Assembly: GCF_023053635.1 (NCBI RefSeq)
Contig: NC_086182.1
Span: 6,473,001 to 6,537,000, forward strand
Source: Elgaria multicarinata webbii
Lineage: Eukaryota; Chordata; Lepidosauria; Squamata; Anguidae
Direction of reading: 5' to 3'
DNA: 64,000 bases
Part shown: one piece after another, positions 54,838-64,000 of the stretch
Position numbering within the stretch: position 1 is the first letter of the stretch
Layout of the letters: the number at the start of each line of letters is the position of its first letter
Made by a program: the position numbers and the translations under genes
The notes under the pieces: generated by a model
Told to the model about the DNA's origin: nothing
The model's database searches: none
Seen by the model: the letters and a program-made list of their open reading frames with translations, nothing else

Positions 54838-57377
54838 CTGGAGGAAAAGGGGGAAAGGTCCTCAGCACAAGCCAGGGGAGGAGGGCTGGCCCTCGGTCCC
54901 CACTCAGGCTCACGGAACAGGCCTCATGGGAGAGGAGGGGTCAACGGAAGAGTAAACAAGCGAGGGAAATAGCACCTTCTGCCCTCGGAAACCCACCACA
55001 ATTTTGGAATTGCAGGGCAGACATAAAGCCTGTTTCTTTAAAAACAAACACACGTATGACTTCTTCAAACGAGTGGTTTATCGCATGATCCTGACTGGAC
55101 ACTCACGGAAGTTATGGGGTCATTTTGATGACGTCGTGAGCCTCCTGCATGTCTCCTGCTCCTTCCCTGTTACTCCATTTAAAAATAAACCTCAGAAAAC
55201 CCGATCCTTCTGAAATATGTCAGGATTTCCTGCCATGTGCAGTCGAAATTGCGCTATAAAACACCCACTAGAGGGCGCTGTCAAACTATATGAGCTGGGA
55301 GGTTTTGCATTACAGGCCACGTGGCCGCTGCTCGGCGCTCCTCCCATGTAATTCAGCTTGTTTCAAATGCGGAAGAGAAGCAGGTAGCAGAGTGACGGTA
55401 AGGAAACACGATTTCCCTTTAATCTAAAGGGTTTCATAGGAAGCTGCCTCGTGCCAAGTCAAACTGCTACTACTACTAGCTCAGTAGGATGCACACAGGC
55501 CTTCCACAGCCTGATTCCACCCCCCACCCCAATGTTTCGGTCTACAACTCCAGCATTCCCGACTGTTGGCCATGCTGGCTGGGGCTGATGGGAGCTGAAG
55601 TCCCAAACACCTGGAGGGCACCAGGCTGGAGAAGGCACACCTACCCTGATTGGCAGCAATGGCTCTCCAGGGTTTCAGACAGGATTCTTTCCCAGCCTGC
55701 ATGGAAAGCAAACCTGGGCCCTTTTTCTCCATGCCAAGCGTGCGCTCTGCTGCTGAGCTTGTGGACCAAACCGCCTGGAGGATCACAACTCCCCGCCCGC
55801 CCTCCCAGCCTGCATTAAACAGTGGGCTCAAAGCACAGCGCCTGCACTGTGGGCCTCTTTTTAATGCCACTCTTTTAATACCTTATACTTGGGGGGTGGG
55901 CCCACAATTTCGCTAAGGGTATAAACCCGGCTTGGCCAAAGGGGCCCCTGCTTCCAACCTAAATGCCATGCCCCCTTTGCACCCGTCGCCTTCAGGCTAG
56001 CAGCCATAGGACTGCCATCTCCCCCTCCTGCTAGGCAAAGCCACGCAACTCCGAGGGCTGCAGCCCACAGCCGCGAAGACTGCGGGCTCGCGTACAAACG
56101 AGAGAGAAGGCGGAGGAGCCGTTCTGTGAGGCAGACCTTGTGCAGGCAGCTCTGGCCGTCGTCGTCCACGAGCGCCGGATCAGCCCCGTGGGCCAACAGC
56201 AGTTTGGCTACATCCATGTGGCCACAGTAAGCGGCTCGGTGGAGGGGCGTGGCCCCGCCGTGGGTCCGGGCATTGCAGGCGGCTCCGCTTTCCAGGAGGA
56301 AACGGCAGACGGCGTGATGCCCGTTGCGGCTGGCATAATGCTGCAAGACAGAAAACCGGGCGCTTTAGACGGGCGCCACCTGCCCAGCGCTTCCTACTCA
56401 CAGCAGGAAGCAACCGCAGGCACTTGGGTTGGTGGGTCCCTCACTGGCCGGATCTGACCAAGAGGAAACTAGCAGCCAACCCCTTGCACCATTCTGAAGC
56501 CCTTTGGTCCTGGATACCCTTACCAAAGCTGTGTACCCAAAGGGGTCAGGCTCACTGGGTTTGCCATGGTTCAGGATCTGTCGTTTGACCCTCTCGAGGT
56601 CTCCGTTCAGAGCGGCACACCAAATCCCTAGAGAAAACAAACGCTTTTTAAACATTTCAGTTTCCGATAACCCTCATTCCAAGGACTTAAGGAGGGGAAT
56701 AATGCTTTAAAACTAGAGCTACAACATTTAATCAGTTAGCCTAACTTTATTCGTCTAGAAAGATGCTCTTGATAAATGGGGCAAATCCTTTTTTAAAAAA
56801 ACCAAAACACATTATTCGTTGCAAAAGCAGATGGCTACTGCACCATCTTAAAACAGCCATTCCTCCTCTTCTCTCTCACCCTCCACCCCCAGAAGGGATG
56901 CAACAAGGAACTCACTGCAACAAGGTACCATGATAACTAGCAGCTGATATGGCTGCTTTTGCCTCCAGGTAGGATAAAGTGGAAGGCAAAAGGAAGAGGG
57001 CAAGACGGAGGGATGGTATTCTGGAGGTGACAGACTTGACCTTGGGGGAGCTGGGGGTGGCGACGGCCGACAGAAAGCTCTGGCGTGGGCTGGTCCATGA
57101 AGTCACGAAGAGTCGGAAACGACTGAACGAATAAACAACAAAAGGATATCGATATGGCGGGGACGGACGGACGGACGGACGACTAAGAGAAGTATTTAGT
57201 TAAAGCAAGTCTCCTTGTCCCTATCTCAGCCCTCTACTGATTCCCAACAGAATCGGGCCCCCGAGTTGCTGTACCTCTCTCGAAATCCATCTCGTCCAGA
57301 GTCTGGTGAACACTCGGCACGGCCATGTGGTGGGAGCAGCAGGAGCCATCTTGGTGGTGTCCTGGTGATGAGGCCAT
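54691..57377 (-). CDS. ANKRD39: ANKRD39, complete coding region (4 exons)
   Basis: Four minus-strand exons (57275-57377, 56524-56627, 56137-56340, 54691-54837) join in matching phases to a 185-residue protein; human ANKRD39 is about 183. The N-terminus carries the SCCSHH segment and [11 protein letters not shown], and after that the protein is almost entirely ankyrin repeats: [71 protein letters not shown]. It ends in a charged tail, DLRRELLD. The start ATG at 57377 sits in a good context (CAACCATGG) and lines up with the human start. ANKRD39 is a small, probably soluble protein of poorly understood function. Its position upstream of ANKRD23 on the same strand repeats the human order. Confidence 0.93.
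56137..56340 (-). CDS. ANKRD39: ANKRD39 exon 3 (two ankyrin repeats)
   Basis: Acceptor ttctgtcttgcag. It encodes 68 residues starting [20 protein letters not shown], continuing [20 protein letters not shown] and [20 protein letters not shown], ending DGQSCLHK. The donor GTCTGC is weak but fixes the same boundary as in human. Confidence 0.94.
56524..56627 (-). CDS. ANKRD39: ANKRD39 exon 2 (ankyrin repeat)
   Basis: Acceptor gttttctctag. It completes Gly, then encodes [20 protein letters not shown] and [14 protein letters not shown], with donor GTAAGG. Matches the human GIWSAALNGDLGRVK...GYTAL segment. Confidence 0.95.
57163..57182. repeat. (GGAC)n short tandem repeat
   Basis: About five GGAC units, just left of ANKRD39 exon 1 (in its first intron). 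Confidence 0.85.
57275..57377 (-). CDS. ANKRD39: ANKRD39 exon with start codon
   Basis: ATG at 57377-57375 opens [20 protein letters not shown] and [14 protein letters not shown] plus one base of Gly, followed by donor GTACAG. The frame stays open upstream to an ATG at 57536, but conservation with the human N-terminus favours 57377. An AG after a pyrimidine tract about 140 bases upstream leaves room for an untranslated leader exon further right. Confidence 0.9.
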
Positions 57378-57539
57378 GGTTGCCCCCTCCTGGGGGTCCT
57401 CTCTTGTCACAGCACTATAACCGTGCACAACAGCTGCGTAGGGGAGGACACAGGCCGTGGCACACAGGGAAGCCACGCTCCAGAGTGACGGCAGCAAAGA
57501 GCATTTCAGCTCCTGGAACAAGGAAGACTGTGTCACTGG

Positions 57540-59273
57540 CTGTGTTCACACAACATGCTAACCCACCGTGGGTTATCGTGTTGTTTGAACTGAAGGCAGG
57601 GCGTTTTACGCAGGATGGGTTAATGTGTTGTCTGAACGCGTTGTGTTTTCCACTAGGGATGTGCTCCACTTCTCCTCAGACCGGAGAAGCAGGAGCGGAT
57701 CGGGGGGCTTCGCCTCCCCTTAAGGCGGAGGCGAAGAGGATCAGGGGAGCCGCGGAGCGTTGCGGAGCAGATCGAGGTGAAGGCGGATCCTTCGCCTCGA
57801 TCCGGAGCTCCGCAAAAAAGGTAAGTGGGGTTTACTTGGCTCTGCTGCTGTCGCTGCCGCCCATGCAGCGGCGGCGGCAAGGCCAGGTAACCCCCCCCCT
57901 CCCTCCTCTCCCTTACCTGCGTCCATCCACGGTCCCGCGGCTGCTTCAACTGAGCCCGACTCTCGGATCCTTCACCTCGATCCGGAGCTCCGCAAAAAAG
58001 ATAAGTGGGGTTTACTTGGCTCTGCTGCTGAGTCGGGCTCAGTTGAAGCAGCCGCGGGACCGCGGACGGACGCAGGTAAGGGAGAGGAGGGAGGGGGGTT
58101 TACCTGGCCCTGCCGCCGCCGCATGGGCGGCAGCGACAGCAGCAAAGCCAAGTAAACCCCACTTACCTTTTTTGCAGAGCTCCGGATCGAGGTGAAGGAT
58201 CCGAGAGTCGGGCTCAGTTGAAGCAGCCGCAGGACCGCGGACGGACGCAGGTAAGGGAGAGGAGGGAGGGGGAGTTTACCTGGCCCTGCCGCCGCATGTG
58301 CGGCAGTGACAGCAGCAGAGCCAAGTAAACCCCACCTACCTTTTTTGCGGAGCTCCGGATCGAGGTGAAGGATCCGAGAGTCGGGCTCAGTTGAAGCAGC
58401 CGCGGGACCGCGGACGGACGCAGGTAAGGGAGAGGAGGGAGGGGGGTTTACCTGGCCCTGCCGCCGCCACCTGTGCAGCGACGGCGGCAGAGCCAGGTAA
58501 GGGAGCAAGGGGGAGGGGGGGTCTTACCTCTGTCCGTCCGCAGTCCTGCGCCTGCTTCAATTGAGCCTGAGGACAGCCTAGTCTTCCTGGTTGAGTCCTC
58601 GGGCTCAGTTGAAGCAGCCGCGGAATCGCGGACGGACACAGATAAGGGAGAGGTGGGAGGGGGGGTTTACCTGGCCCTGCAGCCGCCTCCGCCCGTGAGG
58701 CGACGGCGGCAGAGCCAGGTAAGGGGGCAAGGGGGAGGGGGGTCTTACCTGTGTCCGTCGTGGCCCATCCCAGCTTCACTAGAGCCCGTGGCTCAACCAG
58801 GAAGTGTAGGCCGGGGCCTACAGTTCCTGGTTGAGCCGCGGGCTCTAGTGAAGCTGGGATGGGCCGCAACGGACACAGGTAAGGGGGAGGAGGGCCTTTC
58901 CTGACGCCACTCCCCGCCACTGCGGAGCTCCGATTCAGAGCCGGAACTCCGCAGCGGAGCGGAGTGGCCCCCAGGCGGAGCGAGGCGGGCCTGATCCGCA
59001 ATTTGCGGATCGGGCGCGAAGAGGATCGGGGGGCCCGTGCACACCCCTATTTTCCACAGGGTGGCTTGTTAACCGTGCAGTATGGTTCACTTTCCTCAAA
59101 CAAGCCGCCTTGAGAACCCATAGCTTGTTGTTGGGTTATTCAGGGTGGCTAACAAGCCACACTGCATGGTTAACGGGCAACTCTGTGGAAAACACACTGC
59201 GTTCAGACAACACGATAACCCACGATTCAACAACAATCCAAACTGGGTGGGTTAGCCTGTTGTGTGAACCCAG
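57540..59273. mobile_element. MITE family C copy split by a GC-rich hAT
   Basis: Left CTGTGTTCACACAACATGCT, right GGTTAGCCTGTTGTGTGAAC CCAG. The inner sequence GTGTTGTCTGAACGCGTTGT continues after the insert as GGTGGCTTGTTAACCGTGC. Removing 57654-59049 plus one duplication leaves a roughly 330-bp palindrome like 50516-50838. Confidence 0.85.
57654..59049. mobile_element. GC-rich hAT-type element, 1396 bp, with modular inverted repeats
   Basis: Ends TAGGGATGTGC and GCACACCCCTA with an exact 8-base duplication TTTTCCAC (57646-57653 and 59050-59057). The inside is a patchwork. A module starting GAGCTCCGGATCGAGGTGAA occurs in direct order near 58177 and 58350 (spacing about 173) and inverted near 57785 and 57963. 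Two further near-perfect palindromes lie at about 58550-58620 and 58760-58880. No transposase is readable; open frames through it are repeat by-products. Confidence 0.85.
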
Positions 59274-59861
59274 TCTTAATTATGGTCTGAATCAAACACA
59301 CAACTTGGGGAAACAACATATATATTGCTCAACGGGGACATGAAAGTAGAATACGAAGAACTCTGTTCAAATTATCGGACTGTGTCTTATTCTGGGCAAA
59401 TTCAGGGTGCGAAGGACGAAGGGAAGAGGAACTCCAATCCTTGTCACCTACCTGCGACTGCAAGCTTCCCCTCACTGTCTTGATAGGGATGGGGCTAGGG
59501 GGATATTAGGGTAAAACCCCATACATGGGTAGCCTTGAGCACAATTCACCCAGATGTTTCTCATACAGCAAAATATTTTGCAGTTCTAATTCTTACTTCA
59601 GGTTCAGGTCAATATCCAATAGTGTCAGTCCACTTACACTATTGGCATACTGGTAGCTTAAGTAGCCTCTAACAGTATGCTAATATCGTAAGCGGAACAG
59701 CAGTGTCGGATCGTGCCCCCGGTCTCCTGCATTTCCCTGGAATAGACAGCATTGATCAAAGAGCCATAGCCTAGGGGCAGAACACACGGTTTGCATGGAA
59801 AAGCTACTGGGTTCAATCCCTGGCTCCCCCAGGTAAAATGGGGGACCCTGCCCCCCAAACC

Positions 59862-60320
59862 TGGAGCGTGTTCAGAGGAGGGCAGCCAGGATGATCAGGG
59901 GTCTGGAAACAAAGCCCTATGAAGAGAGATTGAAAGAACTGGGCATGTTTAGCCTGGAGAAGAGAAGATTGAGGGGAGACAGGATAGCACTCTTCAAATA
60001 TTTAAAAGGTTGTCACACAAAGGAGGCCAGGATCTTTCCTCGATCCTCCCAGAGTGCAGGACACGGAATGACGGGTTCAAGTTACAGGAAGCCAGATTCC
60101 AGCTGGACATCAGGCAAAACTTCCTGACTGTTAGAGCAGTACGACAATGGAATCAGTTACCTAGGGAGGTTGTGGGCTCTCCCACACTAGAGGCCTTCAA
60201 GAGGCAGCTGGACAGCCACCTGTCAGGGATGCTTTAGGGTGGATCCCTGCATTGAGCAGGGGGTTGGACTCGATGGCCTTGTAGGCCCCTTCCAACTCTG
60301 CTATTCTATGATTCTATAAC
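59862..60320 (+). mobile_element. CR1 LINE 3' part
   Basis: [20 protein letters not shown], then the frame-broken remainder ([20 protein letters not shown]) and the CR1 tail TCTGCTATTCTATGATTCTA. Confidence 0.9.
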
Positions 60321-61188
60321 CTGGAAACTTGGTGTTAGCCAAGCACATGGGACCTTTGGGTCTGGAGATGCGCTACAAGTCAAAGTTCATTCTACTTTTC
60401 TCTCCGTGCCAGAAAAGACCATCAAGCCAGCCGGTGCAACTGGCTACCCCAACCCAAAGACAGCTCTCCCCCACCCACCCCTCCACCCACATGAGATGGC
60501 TTTATAGGAGCAAGCTTCCAAGCAGACTGCAAAACTGGCCTGGTGGGCTGCCATCCGTGGCTAATAGGCAACGAACGCTGAGCTTGCCTGGCCTCAAACT
60601 ATGCAACCGTCTGTTAAAAGAAGAGCTGTTTAAAAAGGCAAAAACTCCAGATAAAGCTTTACAAATGGAATGGCTCTCCACCACACACACGACCTGCAGC
60701 TTTCTCTATTTATTTCGCAGAGGAAATCCTTGTTTCCTACTCCCTGTCCCAGGCTAAACATTGCCCCACGACCTTTCCTTTTAGGGGAGCATGCCTTGTG
60801 AAAAGCGTGACTAAGTTACTACCTCTCCTCCTGGGGCTCCCAAAAGTCAAATCTGTGCGTGGGAGAAAGCAGATGCAGTTGAGCCTCCGATTCAGATGCG
60901 TGTAAAGGCACAGGCACCACCCTGAAGGCCCACGCAGTGCCCTGCCACATTTGATGCACGTTAGGACAATCAATGCTAAGACCAGCATCCACATTTCCTA
61001 CTAGTAACTACTGTGTACTACACTGAGATCAGTGTAGAGATCAGTGGAAGAAAGGCAACTGCAGAGTCAATTAATGCAGCATAGTGGGGGATGTGACAGT
61101 CTTCAGCAACAGGGGAGTCTGGAGCTCAGTGGTAGAGCACGGGATTTGCATACAGGACCCTCCAGTCCAGGTCCTATCTGTTTTATAG
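60321..61188. other. Intergenic, nothing recognised
   Basis: An open frame at 60329-60757 has no recognisable domain and low-complexity content. No RNA gene or named transposon seen. Confidence 0.35.
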
Positions 61189-61298
61189 ACCCTGTTCAGA
61201 AGACACACTAAGCCACCGTGGTTAACCATTTTGAGCTAAACATTATGGCTTAGCATGTCATGGGAACCATGACTTTCAAAACGTGGTGGCTACATAAC

Positions 61299-61358
<60 letters not shown>

Positions 61359-61554
61359 TTTATATAGCACCATCAATGTACATGGTGCTGTACAGAGTAA
61401 AACAGTAAATAGCGAGACCCTGCTGCATAGGCTTACATTCTAATAAAACCATAATAAAACAATAAGGAGGGGAAGAGAATGCACCAAACAGGCACAGGGT
61501 AGGGTAAACAGGTTACCGGCCTAACCATGGCTTAGCGTGTTCTCTGAACAAGCC
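61189..61554. mobile_element. MITE family C copy split by a LINE tail
   Basis: Left CCTGTTCAGAAGACACACTA, right GGCTTAGCGTGTTCTCTGAA. A reversed L2-like LINE 3' end at 61303-61520 interrupts it. Confidence 0.65.
61303..61520 (-). mobile_element. L2-like LINE 3' end (second type)
   Basis: Starts with (TTA)n and (TTTA)n, then TATATAGCACCATCAATGTA and GTACAGAGTAAAACAGTAAA, the exact reverse of the tail seen at 42390. Confidence 0.85.
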
Positions 61555-61617
61555 CATACAGTTAAAAAGAGCCCTGGGTAGCACAGCAAGGGGAAATTCC
61601 ACATTCAATAGTAGGCT

Positions 61618-62425
61618 TAGGGTGCCCATATGGAAAGGAGGACAGGGCTCCTGTATCTTTAACAGTTTTAACAACTGGGATTGTTTAACTTGGAGCGGGG
61701 GGGGGGGGAGGGGGAAGGAGGCTAAGGGGAGACATGACAGAGGTGTACAAAATCATGCATGGTGTGGAAAATGTGGAGAGGGAGACATTTTTCTCCCTCT
61801 CTCAAAATACTAGAACCCAGTGAAGCTGATTGGTGGGAGATCCAGGACAAATAAAAGAAAGGACTTCTTCACACAGTGCATAGTTAAATTATGGAACTCC
61901 CTACCACAAGATGTAGTGATGGCCACCCATTTGGATGGCTTTAAAAGAGGGTTGGATAAATTCCTGGAGGAGAAGGCTATCCATGGCTACTAGCCCTGAT
62001 GGTTGTGTGCTATCTCCAGTATTCGAGGCAGCAAGCCTGTGTGCACCAGCTGCTGGGGAACATGGGTGGGAGGGTGCTGTTGCATCATGTCCTGATTTGT
62101 TGGTCCCTGGCTGACACCTGGTTGGCCCCTGTGTGAACAGAGTGCTGGACTTAGATGGACCCTTAGTCTGATCCAGCACGGCACCTCTTATGTTCTTATG
62201 GTGTTATGTTCTTAGTTGTATTGAAAAGGGAATTTCAGCAGCTGCAGGAGCCCTGTCTTCTTTTGCATCTAGTCATTCTAGTATAGCTCCTGCAGCTTTA
62301 ACTGTTGTGATGAAGAGGGAACTTCACCAGGTGCTGCATGCATGCCAATGACACCTGCTGCTGAAATTCCCTTTTGTGTACAACTGTTGAAGATGCAGGA
62401 GCCCTGCCCTCCTTTCCAGGTGGTA
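61618..62425. mobile_element. MITE family A copy split by a LINE
   Basis: Left TAGGGTGCCCATATGGAAAG, broken after CTGTATCTTTAACAGTT. It resumes at AGTTGTATTGAAAAGGGAAT (about 62213) and runs to the decayed right end. The insert is the LINE at 61664-62213. Confidence 0.85.
61664..62213 (+). mobile_element. CR1/L3-type LINE 3' part (family D)
   Basis: TGACAGAGGTGTACAAAATC, GTTAAATTATGGAACTCCCT, and the 3' end CTTAGTCTGATCCAGCACGG then TTATGTTCTTATG. The most complete copy of this family in the window. Confidence 0.88.
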
Positions 62426-62644
62426 GAAACGGGGGCATAACCAGCAGAGAAGCGGACACTTTCGCATGCAGACCCCAGGTTCGATCTGATTAAAAGGACC
62501 AGTTAACAGGTGATGAGACAAGCAGAGAATTTAGCCAGGGGATAATGGGAGTTGTAGTCCAACATATATGGAGGATGCCAGGTTGAAGAAGGCAATAATT
62601 TACCTCCGGGAGGCGGGGGAGAGGCTCCTGCTAACTTCAAGCCT

Positions 62645-62900
62645 TCTGGGGCGGTGTTGCCGAGACGTCCCCACCGCCCCCTCCCAGAAATCGCTTGGGG
62701 GGCTCAACTGCCCCCAGGGAAAGGGCCCACCCGAGCCCTTGCAGCCGCCATCTTACCTGATACAGGCGTCCCTGTCGTCCAATCAGGGAGGAGCTGGGCG
62801 GGGAAAGGAGACCAATGCAGTTGCAAAATAAGGAAAGGAAAAAAGCTTCGGGGGCGGAGCTAGAGTTGCCTCGCGTGCAGTAGCGGCAAATTTCCACGAG
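62645..62900. promoter_or_regulatory. GC-rich TATA-less promoter-like patch
   Basis: On the minus strand, two GC boxes (ccgcccc type, near 62850 and 62800) and an inverted CCAAT box (62779-62783) precede AAGATGGCGGC at about 62743-62753. That is the YY1 motif often found just downstream of the start site in housekeeping promoters. CAG|GTAAGA at 62756/62757 could be the donor of a short leader exon. The nearest minus-strand gene is ANKRD39, 5.3 kb away. On the plus strand a GC box and CCAAT also occur, so a bidirectional start is possible. No coding exon was identified here. Confidence 0.4.
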
Positions 62901-63569
62901 AGGGAGCAAGGAACCCAGGTATCTTTCCGTCCCCGACGCCAACTCCATGAGATCTAGCTTCATGAATAGATCAAGCGTGGTTTGTTGCTCTTTTGTCACC
63001 TCTTCAAGGATAGAGGTTAATTTAAGACAGGATTCACCTTGCCAACTTTTTTTTTTTTTTTAATCAAATCTTCTCTTTACTTTCTCTCGGGTTGTAATGT
63101 AACTGAAGTGTGTGTTCCTGAGCATGTGTAGAGTTCATTTCCTTGCCTGCTAAGTAATCCAGATCTGGTGGCCTGACATCCAGGGAAAGTTATGTGAATC
63201 TTCCAGATATGCTTCAGCCGTGAGGCTCTCCTGAGCATCAGACACAGAATGCCCAGTGCATTGTGGAGAATTATTGGACGTGTTTTAAGACAGGTGTGTA
63301 AAAAGAGAGTAGACTCCAGACGTTTTGGACTTCAACTCCCAGCATTCCCGATGCTTGGCCAAACTGGCAGGAGCTTCTGGGAACTGATGTCGGGAGATCT
63401 ACCTTCTGTCCTCCCGATTCTAGGGGATGCGCCCTACATTTGTGCTGGGTAGCAGCCAAACCAACCAGATTAAGGAATTGCTTCACATGCAGGCTGAAGC
63501 TATAATCTGTTTCAGGGAGGAAATTGGTCAAGGGAACCAAGCTGTATTTTGGGCAGCCTGCCTAAAATG

Positions 63570-63788
63570 ATCATAGAATCATAGAATAGCAGAGTTGTAA
63601 GGGGCCTACCATTGAGTCCAACCCCCTGCTCAATGCAGGAATCCACCCTAAAGCATCCCTGACAGATGGTTGTCCAGCTGCCTCTTGAAGGCCTCTAGTG
63701 TGGGAGAGCCCACAACCTCCCTAGGTAACTGGTTCCATTGTCGTACTGCTCTAACAGTCAGGAAGTTTTTCCTGATGTCCAGCTGGAA
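63570..63788 (-). mobile_element. CR1 LINE 3' end
   Basis: ATCATAGAATCATAGAATAG tail, then reversed CCAACCCCCTGCTCAATGCA and GGCCTCTAGTGTGGGAGAGC. Confidence 0.9.
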
Positions 63789-64000
63789 CATTGACCCATT
63801 TCAACCAGCAAAGACTCTTGGGATAAAAACAGTGACCTGGGAGTGAGACCCATTGCATAGAATGGCTCTGAACATCTGGGTGACCATGCATAGGATTGCA
63901 CTGTAATTGTGGCAGATGTACAAGGGTTTCTCCAGTGGACAGGTTCACACATGCACACAGACATGGGTATAAAGCAACAGATGGTGACCAGCGGTGCCCT

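Noticed and set aside
57215-58195. 326-codon frame with repeated sequence blocks
   Set aside because: Runs through ANKRD39's antisense and the modular GC-rich transposon; repetition comes from DNA modules, not protein domains.
62637-62999. 120-codon minus-strand frame across the promoter-like patch
   Set aside because: No family recognised and it crosses GC boxes and CCAAT motifs; not supported as coding.

Overview
This window is vertebrate nuclear DNA, most likely from a squamate reptile. Coding sequence is split into short exons with canonical GT..AG junctions. Introns and intergenic DNA are packed with CR1 and L2-type LINE fragments, tRNA-derived SINEs of the Sauria type, old MIR-like SINEs, microsatellites and many palindromic non-autonomous hAT-like transposons. 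The SINE type points to a lizard or snake; species cannot be read from sequence alone. Gene names rest on remembered protein families and on gene order, not on a database search.

Layout. (1) 540-22282, plus strand: the last six coding exons of a CNNM-family Mg2+ transporter gene, best matched to CNNM3. They cover the linker after the CBS pair and the cNMP-binding-homology domain, and end in a short, poorly conserved terminal exon. The last intron is 7.8 kb and holds a minisatellite plus several LINEs. A GC-rich 3' UTR probably runs to about 23.9 kb. (2) 27343-36934, minus strand: eight coding exons of ANKRD23, a muscle ankyrin-repeat protein, tail-to-tail with CNNM3. Only the short first coding exon was not securely found. 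(3) 36.9-54.4 kb: repeat-rich DNA upstream of ANKRD23. (4) 54691-57377, minus strand: all four coding exons of ANKRD39. (5) 57.5-64 kb: a nested transposon cluster directly upstream of ANKRD39, more LINEs, and a small GC-rich promoter-like patch at 62.7-62.9 kb. The order CNNM3 - ANKRD23 - ANKRD39 matches human 2q11.2 as I remember it, which supports the naming.

The genes do not form an operon or pathway. CNNM3 is a plasma-membrane regulator of Mg2+ transport, ANKRD23 a sarcomeric/nuclear stress-response protein of muscle, and ANKRD39 a small ankyrin protein of poorly known role.

I found no undescribed gene system. The most unusual content is in the mobile DNA: nine copies of one palindromic hAT-type MITE in 64 kb; several Russian-doll insertions whose 8-bp target duplications can be read directly; a 1.4-kb GC-rich hAT-type element built of internal inverted and tandem modules lying about 280 bp upstream of the ANKRD39 start codon; and an inverted-repeat retroelement fragment carrying a near-complete hammerhead-ribozyme core.
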